Shown: positions 46,809 through 55,976 of the stretch, piece by piece
Layout: each line of letters begins with the position of its first letter
Numbering within the stretch: position 1 is the stretch's first letter
NCBI GenBank assembly: GCA_024349765.1
Contig: AP026073.1
Coordinates: 4,402,001-4,466,000, forward strand
Length of the DNA: 64,000 bases
Origin: Streptomyces nigrescens
Lineage (GTDB): Bacteria; Actinomycetota; Actinomycetes; Streptomycetales; Streptomycetaceae
Direction: 5' to 3'
Position numbers and translations under genes: made by a program
The notes under the pieces: model-generated
What the model was told of the DNA's origin: nothing
The model's input: only the letters and a program-made list of their open reading frames with translations
Database searches by the model: none

Positions 46809-47420
46809 TCACTCGAAAACGCCGCCGCAGACTCCGCAGACGATCGGGCCTTGCGCAAGAATCGTTTTTCCCACGTAGATAGTCCGCGCCGGGGCGCAGT
46901 GGCACTTGACGCTGACACGCTCCGTGCGCCGGGCCCTGGCCGTCGGGACTGTGAGAGCCGGAAGGGCTACGTCGATGGCCTCCCGCAGCGCCGGCATCAG
47001 TGGGGCGTAACGCTCCGCTGTTTCTGGCGGGACGCTGAAGTCCGTCCACCCGGTCTGAGGGGTGTATTCACTGGACTCCAGCCGTAGCCCCACGGTCTGA
47101 GCGGCGTCGACGAATGCCTTCGTGTGGTACCGCCCGCGGGTTGTGGTGTCCTTGATCCCCCGTGCCCAGTTGATCGCGTGCGCCGAGTCATGCAGGAGAA
47201 AGTGCAGCACCGCATCCGCGCCAGCCTCCAGCGTCGCCAGGGGGACGACGCACCCAGTCAGGCGCCCGTCTACCGCGCTCCATCTCTCTGGCCCATGGTT
47301 CGTCGTGCGCTTACCAGCTCCGACGGCGATCGTGGCGGGCAGTAAATCGGCATGGTCGCGCCTGATCTCGTCCCAGATGGTCTCCAGGGCAGCACTCAGG
47401 GGGCCCGGCGATGTCGGCAT
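46809..47420 (-). CDS. SprT-like zinc protein, apparently leaderless
   Basis: A 203-residue protein. A metal-binding helix HFLLHDSAHAINWARG (near residue 75) resembles SprT-like HxxxH sites, and the C-terminus has a zinc ribbon (CHCAP...CGVCGG). The ATG at 47420 has no ribosome binding site and lies about seven bases from the -10 of element A4, so the mRNA may be leaderless. A longer frame from a GTG at 47453 would overlap the promoter. Confidence 0.65.
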   Translation of the reverse strand: MPTSPGPLSAALETIWDEIRRDHADLLPATIAVGAGKRTTNHGPERWSAVDGRLTGCVVPLATLEAGADAVLHFLLHDSAHAINWARGIKDTTTRGRYHTKAFVDAAQTVGLRLESSEYTPQTGWTDFSVPPETAERYAPLMPALREAIDVALPALTVPTARARRTERVSVKCHCAPARTIYVGKTILAQGPIVCGVCGGVFE

Positions 47421-47427
47421 AGGGCGG

Positions 47428-47455
47428 ACCGTATCAGTTGTGACGGTCGGCACAA
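47428..47455 (-). promoter_or_regulatory. Early promoter-like element A4
   Basis: TTGTGC at 47450-47455 and TACGGT at 47428-47433 (minus strand), 16 bases apart. The ACTTGTGCCG core is shared with A1-A3. Confidence 0.5.
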
Positions 47456-47508
47456 GTCGTCCCGCGAAGCGACTCGCGGTTCTCCGTCAAGGGGGCGCAA
47501 ACACAAAA

Positions 47509-47545
47509 AGCCCCCGCCCTCCCATGATCAGGGAGAACGGGGGCT
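47509..47545 (-). terminator. Rho-independent terminator
   Basis: Outer stem agcccccg / cgggggct with an inner ctccc / gggag stem, then TTTTTG on the minus strand. It ends the lysis-region unit. Confidence 0.85.
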
Positions 47546-47569
47546 TCAGGGTCGTGCGGGTGAGCTAGC

Positions 47570-47833
47570 TCACTTTTCAGTGGGCGAGACCTTTGAACGT
47601 GCGTCCTCCCCCGCCACGAGGACGAGGGCAGAGACGAGGACACCAGCGATCGTGGAGGCGACGCTCCCGACAGCCAGGGCGGGTACCAGGGTGCCGACGA
47701 GGACGACGGCGGACGTGATCATTGCGCGGAGACGGACGGGTTCATTCACGGCCATGATTTGTGCGGCTACGTAGAGCCGGATGCAGACGTGGTCGACCAC
47801 GTCGCGCAGGGCGCGGAGGATCTTCAAGGGCAT
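47570..47833 (-). CDS. Small membrane protein (holin candidate)
   Basis: An 87-residue protein with two hydrophobic helices (ITSAVVLVGTLVPALAVG and ASTIAGVLVSALVLVAG) and a short charged tail, typical of a two-helix actinophage holin. AAAGGA precedes the ATG. It lies two genes from the tail-fibre/endolysin block; 50013 is a second candidate. Confidence 0.55.
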   Translation of the reverse strand: MPLKILRALRDVVDHVCIRLYVAAQIMAVNEPVRLRAMITSAVVLVGTLVPALAVGSVASTIAGVLVSALVLVAGEDARSKVSPTEK

Positions 47834-47838
47834 TCCTT

Positions 47839-48456
47839 TCAGGCGAAGGGGAGGGAACGGGCGTCGTGCCGGCGGGACTCGAAGCGCTCCACCTTTCCGG
47901 CGAAGTGCTGGACTTCGCGGAGGAAGTGCGCGCGGTCGCCGTCGTTGTGGATCAGGTAGTCCGCGTTCTCTTCCGTCAGCTGCTCCGACTCGTGCGTCAT
48001 CCGAGGCGTCCCGGGCCGGTCGATGTAGACGAGGTGCCAGCCGGCTTTGCGGAGGGCGAAGACTTCGTTGGGATAGCGGACGTCAGTGATGACCACCGGG
48101 CGGCCGAAGCGCTCGTTGACGTCGGCCGCCTTCTTCAGGGCCTGGCGAAGCCAGAAGTCCGGGTCCAGGGCGCGGATGCTGGCGCCCAGCTCCTGGAGGA
48201 TGCGGCGGGCCTCCGGCTGCTCCTTCGTCCGCTCCCAGCCGAACTCCCGCACTGCATGACTCAGGCGGTAGTCGTCGTGGTAGCTAGGGTCCTCGTGCTC
48301 CGGGTGGGCGCTGTCCAGGATTGGGTCAAGGTGAAGCGCCGCTTCCTTCAGCGGGTCCGCGAAGGCCACACGCTCGTAGCCCCGGTGCTCGACGAGCCAC
48401 TTCCCCGCCGTGTCCTTGCCGGAGCCCGCCAGGCCCATGATTCCGATGTTCGGCAT
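47839..48456 (-). CDS. Deoxynucleoside monophosphate kinase
   Basis: A 205-residue P-loop kinase of the phage dNMP kinase type. Walker A is MGLAGSGKDTAGK near the start, the lid has RLSHAVREFGWERTKEQPEARR, and VVITDVRYPNE is the Walker B-like strand. It phosphorylates dNMPs for phage replication. Element B4 lies 29 bases upstream. Confidence 0.9.
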   Translation of the reverse strand: MPNIGIMGLAGSGKDTAGKWLVEHRGYERVAFADPLKEAALHLDPILDSAHPEHEDPSYHDDYRLSHAVREFGWERTKEQPEARRILQELGASIRALDPDFWLRQALKKAADVNERFGRPVVITDVRYPNEVFALRKAGWHLVYIDRPGTPRMTHESEQLTEENADYLIHNDGDRAHFLREVQHFAGKVERFESRRHDARSLPFA

Positions 48457-48485
48457 CTGCCCACTCCCCTCGTTGGTGACAGGGG

Positions 48486-48518
48486 AGTTACGTGCGCTGA
48501 GGGCAAGAATGTCTCGCG
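48486..48518 (-). promoter_or_regulatory. Conserved phage promoter-like element B4
   Basis: Fourth copy of the 33-bp element. It differs from the others at a few internal positions (gcaagaatg). Minus-strand GACATT and GTAACT spacing is kept. It drives the dNMP kinase unit. Confidence 0.62.
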
Positions 48519-48534
48519 GCGTGGGTGTGATTCT

Positions 48535-50016
48535 TTAGCTCACGCCGTACCACTGCGCGCCCCAGCCGGTATTGATGATTGTCGTCGTCTGCCCGGAGAG
48601 GGTAAGGGACGAGGGTAGGGAGGTCTGGCCCGTCAGCATGTTGGAGTAGCGCAAGTTCGGCGCGCTGAGGCCGGCGTTTACGCTGATGCCGGCGCCGCTC
48701 CCCTTGAACGTCAGCGCGTTCGTGGCCCAGGTCCCGTTCAGCAGCATCGCGACGAAGTACGCACCCGGGGTTGCCGTGAAGGGCGCCGCCAACGCGAACG
48801 CCTTCGCTACGGCGTTCGTCATCAGGAGACTGGAGATATCGGCCGTTGTGCCCTTCAGCGTGCCCGACGCGTCGTACACACCGAGATAGCAGTTGGACAA
48901 GACCGCGGATCCGTCGATGCCTGCCAAGCCGAGCCAGACGTTAGACCACGTGATCGTCTTTCGGATCATGATCCGGGTCAAGGTGATGCGCCCGGCGACG
49001 CCGGAGTTGCTCTGCGCCGTCACGTGGCCCGCCATCGAGGGATCATAGGTCCACGCCAATAGCCCATTTTCTGACGGCTGATCGCCGTGCATGACATCGG
49101 CGACGTGCCCTGCGAGAGCCGTCGTGATGTCCGTCGACGTCGCAGCGCCGATGGCGGCAGGCGTGATGGCGTCCGTTCCGCCCGTGGAGTGCGTCGAGGC
49201 GTGCGCCGTCGGAGTCCTGGCGTTCGTCAGGCGTGCGTCAGAGCCGCCCACGTACGCACCGTTTGCCCGCGCCACCTCCGACGCGATGGCGTTGTCCGTG
49301 TACGTGTGTGCGCTGGACAGGGCAGACGTGGCGGCACCGGATGCGTCGTAGGCGCCGTTCGCCCGCGTCACGTCAGCCGCAATGGCGGTGTCGGTGTAGC
49401 TCTGGGCGGCGCTCGTGGCGGCCGTCTGTGCGGCGGATGCAGCGCCGGCAGGGTCCGCCCCGACATCGGAGTACGTCAGGCTGACGACTCCGCCGTTCAG
49501 TGCGTGGCCCGACGGCCAGGCGCCGGAAGTCTTCGGACCGTAGATCGTCCACGACGACGTATCTATGTAGAAGTCTCCAGTGGCGCCCATGCCGGAGGCC
49601 GGCGCGCTTGTGCCGGAGAGGATCGTCCGACCGTCCGCACCCGCCGGGCCGGCCACGGTGACATAGTTCCCCGTCGCAGGGTCGGCGGGCGCAACGTCGG
49701 CGATGTCCACTGTCGGGGTCGTCGACGGCAGGTCGATGCTGTACGTACGGCCAGAGACTCCGGTGAACTTCTCCGTCACGGAGTAGCGCCAGCCGGTCGG
49801 CTGCATGTTGGCGTTGTCGGTCGCGACGAGGACGACGGAGAACGACCCGGCGTTGTCCAACGTGAGTACCGTCGATCCAGCAGCGACGGAGTTCGCGCCG
49901 GAGAGCGTCAACATACTGGGCGTCGTGATGGTCACCGTGCCGGACAGAGGCGTCCCGTCCGGCCGGATGTATCGCCCGGTGAGAGTCACCGTGGCGATAC
50001 CGCCGGGCATGGTCAT
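48535..50016 (-). CDS. Tail fibre / receptor-binding-like minor tail protein
   Basis: A 493-residue protein. A beta-rich N-terminal domain (VTLTGRYIRPDGTPLSGTVTITTPS) leads to a collagen-like/Ala-Thr-rich stalk with the repeated element (A/G)NGAYD/VGGSDARLTNARTPTAH, typical of phage fibres, and a C-terminal carbohydrate-type domain. Its start overlaps the upstream stop (ATGA). It is expected at the tail tip. Confidence 0.82.
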   Translation of the reverse strand: MTMPGGIATVTLTGRYIRPDGTPLSGTVTITTPSMLTLSGANSVAAGSTVLTLDNAGSFSVVLVATDNANMQPTGWRYSVTEKFTGVSGRTYSIDLPSTTPTVDIADVAPADPATGNYVTVAGPAGADGRTILSGTSAPASGMGATGDFYIDTSSWTIYGPKTSGAWPSGHALNGGVVSLTYSDVGADPAGAASAAQTAATSAAQSYTDTAIAADVTRANGAYDASGAATSALSSAHTYTDNAIASEVARANGAYVGGSDARLTNARTPTAHASTHSTGGTDAITPAAIGAATSTDITTALAGHVADVMHGDQPSENGLLAWTYDPSMAGHVTAQSNSGVAGRITLTRIMIRKTITWSNVWLGLAGIDGSAVLSNCYLGVYDASGTLKGTTADISSLLMTNAVAKAFALAAPFTATPGAYFVAMLLNGTWATNALTFKGSGAGISVNAGLSAPNLRYSNMLTGQTSLPSSLTLSGQTTTIINTGWGAQWYGVS

Positions 50017-50336
50017 TTCGGATCGCCTCCGGTCCGCGGCTGGCCAATGATCAGGTGCTCCGCGTCGTGGCCAGCCTGCCACTCACGAACGCGCGCGACG
50101 TCCTCCCGGACGCCGTCGATGTCGTCGCGGACGTCGTCGATGCGCGCGTTAAAGCGCGCCTGCAGACGGATCCCCATGGCGTCCAGGGCGTCCAGGGTGA
50201 CGGCGCGCGTCTGCTCCCCCTGAGCCTCCACAGCGCCACGAGTGCGGCGGAGGACGAGGGGGAGCAGGATTCCCACGACAGTGGTCAGTAATGCGGCAGC
50301 ACCGCCGATGATGGCTGCTGCAACTTCCGGGCTCAT
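50013..50336 (-). CDS. Single-pass membrane coiled-coil protein (holin/lysis accessory candidate)
   Basis: A 107-residue protein. One N-terminal transmembrane helix (AAIIGGAAALLTTVVGILLPLVL) is followed by a coiled coil (ARIDDVRDDIDGVREDVARVREW). This layout (DUF2746-like) is often found beside actinophage endolysins. It lies four bases from the endolysin stop. Confidence 0.65.
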   Translation of the reverse strand: MSPEVAAAIIGGAAALLTTVVGILLPLVLRRTRGAVEAQGEQTRAVTLDALDAMGIRLQARFNARIDDVRDDIDGVREDVARVREWQAGHDAEHLIIGQPRTGGDPK

Positions 50337-50340
50337 GTCG

Positions 50341-51207
50341 TCACGCCTTCACGGTGAAGCCGTGCTTGACGCCCAGCTTCTCCAGGCTGGTCTTGCCCGG
50401 GATGCCGTCAGCATCGGAGCCGGTGAAACCACACTTCCGCTGCCATGCCTTGTAAGCAGCGACGGTCAGGGAGCCGAAGGAGCCGTCCGCGGCGTAGGAC
50501 GCCTTGAGCAGGCCCTCCGCCTTGAGAGCCGCTTCCACGATCTTCACGTCGGCCGGGTGGGTCGTGTGCCCCTGCGCGGCGCCCGGGTCGGCCTTCGCGG
50601 CAGCCACGACGTTGGACAGGTCGACGACCGGCTTCGGAGTCGGCTTCGGCTTCGACGGGGCGGGCTTGCTCGGAGCGGGCTTCGACGGCGACGGCTTCGG
50701 GGCTTCCTTCGCGTACTTCGGGTCGGCGCTCTTGATGCCACCGAGGAACGCCGGGTACCCGTAGCCGTAGACGTGGGCGTCCCGGCGCAGGTGCTTCTTG
50801 GCGTACACGCCGTCGCCCTCCGCCGAGCCGGAGTCGTTGGTGTTGCCCTCCACGGTGTAGACGTAGGTGTCGTCATAGTCGACGACGAGGCCAGTGTGAC
50901 TGCCGCCTCCAGGGCCGAAGAAGATCTGCGCCCCAACGGCGGGGTACTGGCTGAACCGCCCCTTCGCCCGGAACCAGCCCACGGCCGTCAGGCAGCTAGC
51001 GGTCCGCGGGTAGAGGTCGGAGGCGCCAGCCTGCATTGCGCACCACGAGACGAAAGTGCAGCACCACGCCTGGAAGTTGCTCCACGCCATTCCAGGGACG
51101 GCCTTGCTGTACTTCTGGTCATTGTTCCAGTGGCCGTTACTCCGGCCCTCGTGATAGCCGATCTCCGCCTTCGCGACGGCGATGATCTTTGCGGCGTCCA
51201 CGGTCAT
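50341..51207 (-). CDS. Endolysin (CHAP amidase/endopeptidase plus peptidoglycan-binding domain)
   Basis: A 288-residue lysin. An N-terminal CHAP-type domain has the catalytic Cys in AWCCTFVSWCA and His in GGGSHTGLVVD. A repeated Pro-Lys-Ser linker (SKPAPSKPAPSKP) joins a C-terminal peptidoglycan-binding domain (VKIVEAALKAEGLL...DGSFGSLTVAAYKAWQ). It degrades the host wall at lysis and probably needs a holin to reach it. Confidence 0.92.
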   Translation of the reverse strand: MTVDAAKIIAVAKAEIGYHEGRSNGHWNNDQKYSKAVPGMAWSNFQAWCCTFVSWCAMQAGASDLYPRTASCLTAVGWFRAKGRFSQYPAVGAQIFFGPGGGSHTGLVVDYDDTYVYTVEGNTNDSGSAEGDGVYAKKHLRRDAHVYGYGYPAFLGGIKSADPKYAKEAPKPSPSKPAPSKPAPSKPKPTPKPVVDLSNVVAAAKADPGAAQGHTTHPADVKIVEAALKAEGLLKASYAADGSFGSLTVAAYKAWQRKCGFTGSDADGIPGKTSLEKLGVKHGFTVKA

Positions 51208-51233
51208 GCGATCCCCTCCAGGGCATAGAAAAA

Positions 51234-51251
51234 GCCCCGGCGCTGCGGGGC
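51234..51251 (-). terminator. Rho-independent terminator
   Basis: Stem gccccg / cggggc with loop gcgct, then TTTTT on the minus strand. It lies between the tail gene at 51270 and the endolysin. Confidence 0.8.
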
Positions 51252-51269
51252 GTGAAAGTCGTGCATGTG

Positions 51270-51875
51270 TCAGAGGCTGTAGCTCAGGCCGTCAATTCCG
51301 GCCCAGTGCAGGCCGTTGACCGTCGACGTGGAGCCGGGCGGCACCTGGACGATTACCTGACCCGTGTCGTAAGCCAGCTGCGTCCGGGCGTAATAGATGC
51401 CGGCGCCCATCTCCACAGGCGTCACCCAGTACTGGTACGTGGGCGGTCGATAGGCGGCAGGGATTGTCGTGAGAAGCCAGTCCGTGCCGGTCGTGTATTG
51501 GCCTCCGTTGGACCGCGCAAAACGCCCGCGGAGTTGTACGGATCCGTTGACCACCTGATATCCCGGGGATCCGCTCTGCGTCACCATTCCCGACGCGGGG
51601 GTAAGAGGCTTCCAACCGCTCGGGGAAAGCGCCTGCCAGGAGCCGTCAGCCATTCTCCCGTCAAAACGGTCTTCGGCTATCAGGTACGTGATCATTCCCG
51701 GCTTAGGAACCCAGCCGTTGACGAGCGCTGCGGCGCGCGCTGATGCGCTTGCGAACCTCATAACGGTCTGCGGAACAACTCCATTGACCATTGCCTGCAT
51801 CGCCGTTTCAATGTCCGGCGCGTCGGTGAGAATGGGGTACGGGATATTCTGGCTGTACCCGTCGTAGCTAGGCAT
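51270..51875 (-). CDS. Minor tail protein
   Basis: A 201-residue beta-rich protein (MPSYDGYSQNIPYPILTDAPDIETAM...). The C-terminal domain with YWVTPVEMGAG resembles that of the next gene (YWVRGTVQTSS), suggesting a shared baseplate or receptor-binding fold. Confidence 0.75.
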   Translation of the reverse strand: MPSYDGYSQNIPYPILTDAPDIETAMQAMVNGVVPQTVMRFASASARAAALVNGWVPKPGMITYLIAEDRFDGRMADGSWQALSPSGWKPLTPASGMVTQSGSPGYQVVNGSVQLRGRFARSNGGQYTTGTDWLLTTIPAAYRPPTYQYWVTPVEMGAGIYYARTQLAYDTGQVIVQVPPGSTSTVNGLHWAGIDGLSYSL

Positions 51876-51923
51876 GCGTCCTCCTCCCCACCGCTGAATA
51901 GCGTGGGGTGCATAAAGTCGAAT

Positions 51924-52520
51924 TCAGCGGTAGCGGCCCTGAACGCCGTCCAGTTGGAACCATCCGGTCGCGCTGTGATTGGCGACGGGAAGGAGCCGGC
52001 AGACTCCAGCAGGGCTCACGTCGATACCGGCCAACTGACCGACGGATGAAGTCTGTACGGTGCCGCGGACCCAATACGTCGGCGTCAATGAAGCTGGGAG
52101 CGTGGCGAATTGAATTGCTACTCCGGCGGTAGCTGCGCCCTTAACCACGCCCGAGAGTTGGAGTGACCCGTCCGCGGTCCGTCGGGCTGCGGGTGGCGGG
52201 TCGTTGGTGCCGCCGTTGGCGCTGAAGCCGGAGGACATCGTCAGGGCGAGCCAGCCCCCCGCCCCAGTGCTTAGCGCGTCCACTACCAGCCAGTTTCCGT
52301 CAGCCTTGCGGTCCACGCGAACCACGTCTCCGACGACCGGGGAGGCGTAGGAGCGGAGTCGGCGAACGCTGGAGACAGGGCCGGTGGCCGTCAAGACGTC
52401 CACGGTTCCGTCCACGTTCACGGCATTCACGGTGGCCAGGAGCCACGCTGCCGCCTGTTGTGTCACGGCGTTTGTCGCGGAGCGGGAGACAGCGTCTGCA
52501 AGCCGTCGCTGGATTGTCAT
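51924..52520 (-). CDS. Minor tail protein, related to 51270
   Basis: A 198-residue protein. An N-terminal helical/beta part (MTIQRRLADAVSRSATNAVTQQ) contains an OB-like segment (VVGDVVRVDRKADGNWLVVDAL), and the C-terminal domain parallels the 51270 protein. Tail-tip role likely. Confidence 0.75.
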   Translation of the reverse strand: MTIQRRLADAVSRSATNAVTQQAAAWLLATVNAVNVDGTVDVLTATGPVSSVRRLRSYASPVVGDVVRVDRKADGNWLVVDALSTGAGGWLALTMSSGFSANGGTNDPPPAARRTADGSLQLSGVVKGAATAGVAIQFATLPASLTPTYWVRGTVQTSSVGQLAGIDVSPAGVCRLLPVANHSATGWFQLDGVQGRYR

Positions 52521-53626
52521 CCGCCGTCGTCCTCCTTTCCTCCGCGGAGCGTGATTGAGAAACTGCCTTCAGCCGTCAGAGGGACGGTGAGGGACTGTGC
52601 AATGAACAGGTCTTTACGGCCGGCGTAGTTCACGCGGAGACAGTCACCGGCTTCGAGCGCCGGGTTAGGGATTGTCCCCAACGACGTCTGGATATTCGGC
52701 GCCATGGCGTCGGTCAGCATGTATCCGGCAGCTGCAGCGCACGCGCCGTTGGTGGTGAAGAGCGAACTGGAGTAAGTCTTGGTGACCTTCCCGAATGGGC
52801 CGCCCCACCGTGTCGGGCTGTTGGGGTCGTTGTCGTAGGCAACGCCGCTAACCGGCGCCGTTCCGGACGCCGCATTCTCGCCCGTCACCACAACGCGGTT
52901 AAAAACGCTGCTCCGTGACATTTGACGGCCGGCAGACATCAGCGTTCCGCCCTCTCCGTCCGCCACTTCCCACGCAACAGGAGTCGTATCTACCGTTGGG
53001 ATATCGACGATGACGAATCGGTCTAGGGCATCCACGAAAATCTCCGCGTTCATCGACGTGGCGATCTGAGTAACAGCGTCCCAGCGATCCGTATTCGCGT
53101 CCCACGTCGCAACGGCGCAGACTGGATCACGTCCGTCCGACGTGGCGTTGACAATTACAGCGGCTGGCAGCGTGGCACGAATGAGAGCGGTGATCGCCAG
53201 GACACAACTGCCGTATCCGCGGGTCGTCGCAGGGGCGGTAAACTTGTCGTCCTGGACAGCCGCTTCAGACGACTTCCCCGTCAGCGTGATAGGGCCCTCG
53301 TGCACGTCGGCCGACGGCTCGTCGATTCGGAACGTCCCCAGCGGCACCATTTCCGGCGCGTCCGCAAACCAGATTCCGCGGCTAACTACGAGCGTCTGCC
53401 CGTAAACAGCCAGAGGGTCCGTCGCGTCCCACGGGAGGAGCGACAGATCTGGAATCGTCAGCGAGAGCGATCGACGGATCTTGCTTCCTCGGTCCACCGT
53501 GACCGACCCATCCGAGATGGGCAGGTCGGCCAAGGTGAGCGCGCCGTTGTAGAACGCGTCGACTCGGGTCACGATTCGGTGCGACCCGGTAAGCGCCTTC
53601 AGGAATCTGGAGCTGACGGCGTACAT
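52517..53626 (-). CDS. DUF5047-type minor tail protein
   Basis: A 369-residue tail-tip protein. It starts MYAVSSRFLKALTGSHRIVTRVDAF as DUF5047 siphovirus proteins do, and continues with a hub-like region (MNAEIFVDALDRFVIVDIP). It would connect tape measure/distal tail proteins to the fibres. ATG overlaps upstream gene by one base. Confidence 0.85.
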   Translation of the reverse strand: MYAVSSRFLKALTGSHRIVTRVDAFYNGALTLADLPISDGSVTVDRGSKIRRSLSLTIPDLSLLPWDATDPLAVYGQTLVVSRGIWFADAPEMVPLGTFRIDEPSADVHEGPITLTGKSSEAAVQDDKFTAPATTRGYGSCVLAITALIRATLPAAVIVNATSDGRDPVCAVATWDANTDRWDAVTQIATSMNAEIFVDALDRFVIVDIPTVDTTPVAWEVADGEGGTLMSAGRQMSRSSVFNRVVVTGENAASGTAPVSGVAYDNDPNSPTRWGGPFGKVTKTYSSSLFTTNGACAAAAGYMLTDAMAPNIQTSLGTIPNPALEAGDCLRVNYAGRKDLFIAQSLTVPLTAEGSFSITLRGGKEDDGG

Positions 53627-55845
53627 CAGGACCCCCTGATTCCGGTAAGAACGTCAAGCCAGGTGGTCGATGTGGAGAGCAAGTCGCGGAAGGTCGTCGC
53701 GCCAGCCTTCACGTCCTGCCACGTGCGGGTAGCGCTGCCGACGAGCCCGCCTATCGGCCGGTCCACTTCCGTCAGCGCGATAGACCATGAGCGGTCGGAG
53801 TGGCCGGCATAGGTGCTGATGCGGGATTCGGTGACGTCGCCGACCTGGACGTACATGTCCGTCAGTCCCCAGTCGGCCGGCCACTGGAGGAGCAACGTGT
53901 TACCTGTCTCCAGCGTCCACCAGAGAGCGGTAGCTTCCTCGGTCGTCTCGGTCGTGACGACGAGCGTGCCGGTGCGGCTCGTGCGGACGTCAGAGATGAC
54001 GATCGGGCGGGCACGGCCGCGGATGGCGAAGTTGCCCTGCCGGGCCGAACGCTGCCAGTCAGGGAGCGTGTCAGCTATCGCGACGGTGGTGCGGGCCGGC
54101 AACACGGGGTCCTTGATGATGACCCCGGAGTCGTCCCGCGTGGGCAACGTGATCGGCGGTGTGCGGTAGTACCAGCCGTCGCCCCGGGCCGCGTTCCAGG
54201 TCTCCAGGACGTAGGTCAGCTCCACACCGAGCGGAGCCTCGTAGTCCGTGATTGAGGACCGATCGCTGACGGTCGCAATGTCCGACGTGTCCCCCGTCCA
54301 GCCGCGGAGAGGGGTCTGTACGCCGTCGGGCGTGACGCGCCAGAGTCCCCAGTGTGTCTGCCCAGAGAGGGTCAGTCCCTGCGTGGTGATCTGGATTGCT
54401 GACGTGTCAGCCGTCGGCGTCGCCAGTGCTGCCAGTCCGCCAGGCCCGATCAGGACGCTGTCCAGGTACCACGTCTCACCAGCCGGCGGAGCCTCACGTA
54501 CCCATCGGACGCGGAGGCTGACGGCGCCTGGCGGTGCGATGTCGGCCGTTGTCGTCACGGTCCAGCCGCTGACGCCGGTCGTGTTCGTCCAGTCAATCGC
54601 GGAGGTCCGAATGACCTCCCCGGCGCCGTCCAGCCAGTCGAGGTACGACGTGTGTGTCGTGGTGCCGGGGTAGATCTCGTGCGGCACAAACTGGTACGCC
54701 TGGCCGGGAGTTACCGGCACCGGCGCCGCGAGCGTCATCGTCAGGTCGACGCCGCCCGTGGCGACGAGTTGGTACGAGTAGTACCCGCTGTACGACTGAG
54801 CGTGGCTCTGCGTCAGCGTCCCGCCGGTGGCGATCCACCCGTCGGTTCCCACCTCCGCTGACGATGTCGCGAAGTCGAGGAGCGTCGTCCCCATGTCGAC
54901 CGGCTGGACGGCTGCGTGGTCGCATAGCCACGTCTGGCCGGCCGTGGTCGCCTGTGGGCGGATGACGAAGTCCACCGTCGCAGCGCTGGTCGGCGCAATG
55001 CCCGCGACGCCCTGACGGCTCCAGGTCGCGGAGAGGGCGCCCGTGTGGGTGTAGGTGGTCGTACTGAGGAGCGTCCCGGATCCGTCGTACCAGACAAGAT
55101 CAAGGGCAATGGGGACGTTGTCGGCGGGTGGGCGCACGTGCGTGAAGGCGGAGTAGGTCGTCCCCGGCGTCACAGGGAGGCGAGCCGCTAGAGACACCCG
55201 GGTATCGCCAGCAGCCGTGGCGGCTATCTGGAGACTCCACCAGCCCTCATAGCTGAAGGTCGACACACGAGAAACGGTGGCGTTCGTCCCCGCCAGCCAA
55301 CCAGCCGTGGAAACCTCACACCCCGCCGTGCCGTAGTCCAGGATGCTGGAGACGACATTGTTGGGCGGGCCCAGCGCGATTCCGTCAGACGCCACCTGAG
55401 CGCCAGCCGTGAGCCCCGTGACGGTGACTGTGACCGACGCGTACAGCGCGCCCGCGGGAGCGGTAGCGATCAAGATCGGAGGCGGGGTATTCCAGGTCGT
55501 CGCAGTCGCCAGGGTGGCTGCAGTCGACGTCACGGACGAGATGGCCGTACCGCCTGCGCTGGCTGCCCACCACGACACAGTGACGCTAGCCGTGCGTCCG
55601 GCCGTCGCGACGATGTTCGCGAAGTAGGCGTACGCCGTGTAGACCTGGCTGGCGACCACGGCAACGCGGTTGGTAGTCGTCGCCGACACCGTCCCGGCGG
55701 CCGTGGCAGTCATGCCCAGCGACTTCGCGCCCGACCAAAACCGGGTGGACTGGAAAAGCGTGGTATTCGCTCCAGCAGTCCACCCGGTTATCCCCGTCTC
55801 CAGATCCGCTACCGCGTCGGGCAGCAAATTGGAGGAGACGCTCAT
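53626..55845 (-). CDS. Large minor tail protein with carbohydrate-binding-like modules
   Basis: A 739-residue protein. Three similar modules of about 150 residues carry W(T/L)AG(A/T)N...ATVSR / GGTLTQSHAQSYSGYYS segments of the jelly-roll CBM type, followed by a Fn3/beta region. Such proteins bind host cell-wall sugars. Coupled to neighbours by overlaps. Confidence 0.82.
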   Translation of the reverse strand: MSVSSNLLPDAVADLETGITGWTAGANTTLFQSTRFWSGAKSLGMTATAAGTVSATTTNRVAVVASQVYTAYAYFANIVATAGRTASVTVSWWAASAGGTAISSVTSTAATLATATTWNTPPPILIATAPAGALYASVTVTVTGLTAGAQVASDGIALGPPNNVVSSILDYGTAGCEVSTAGWLAGTNATVSRVSTFSYEGWWSLQIAATAAGDTRVSLAARLPVTPGTTYSAFTHVRPPADNVPIALDLVWYDGSGTLLSTTTYTHTGALSATWSRQGVAGIAPTSAATVDFVIRPQATTAGQTWLCDHAAVQPVDMGTTLLDFATSSAEVGTDGWIATGGTLTQSHAQSYSGYYSYQLVATGGVDLTMTLAAPVPVTPGQAYQFVPHEIYPGTTTHTSYLDWLDGAGEVIRTSAIDWTNTTGVSGWTVTTTADIAPPGAVSLRVRWVREAPPAGETWYLDSVLIGPGGLAALATPTADTSAIQITTQGLTLSGQTHWGLWRVTPDGVQTPLRGWTGDTSDIATVSDRSSITDYEAPLGVELTYVLETWNAARGDGWYYRTPPITLPTRDDSGVIIKDPVLPARTTVAIADTLPDWQRSARQGNFAIRGRARPIVISDVRTSRTGTLVVTTETTEEATALWWTLETGNTLLLQWPADWGLTDMYVQVGDVTESRISTYAGHSDRSWSIALTEVDRPIGGLVGSATRTWQDVKAGATTFRDLLSTSTTWLDVLTGIRGS

Positions 55846-55976
55846 CCGCCGTCGCCTCCCTGGCGCTCAATGTCGCCCTGGTTGACGGTTGACGGGTCGT
55901 ACTCCGGCGGGGGCGCCGGCTCTGCTGGGAACGTCGGACGCGTTTCCGGCTGATCTGTGGTCGGCTCGTCGGCCAT
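55842..55976 (-). CDS. Very small Pro/Glu-rich protein
   Basis: A 44-residue protein, MADEPTTDQPETRPTFP..., probably disordered. It overlaps both neighbours (TAATG and ATGA), so it is translated with the tail genes. Confidence 0.55.
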   Translation of the reverse strand: MADEPTTDQPETRPTFPAEPAPPPEYDPSTVNQGDIERQGGDGG

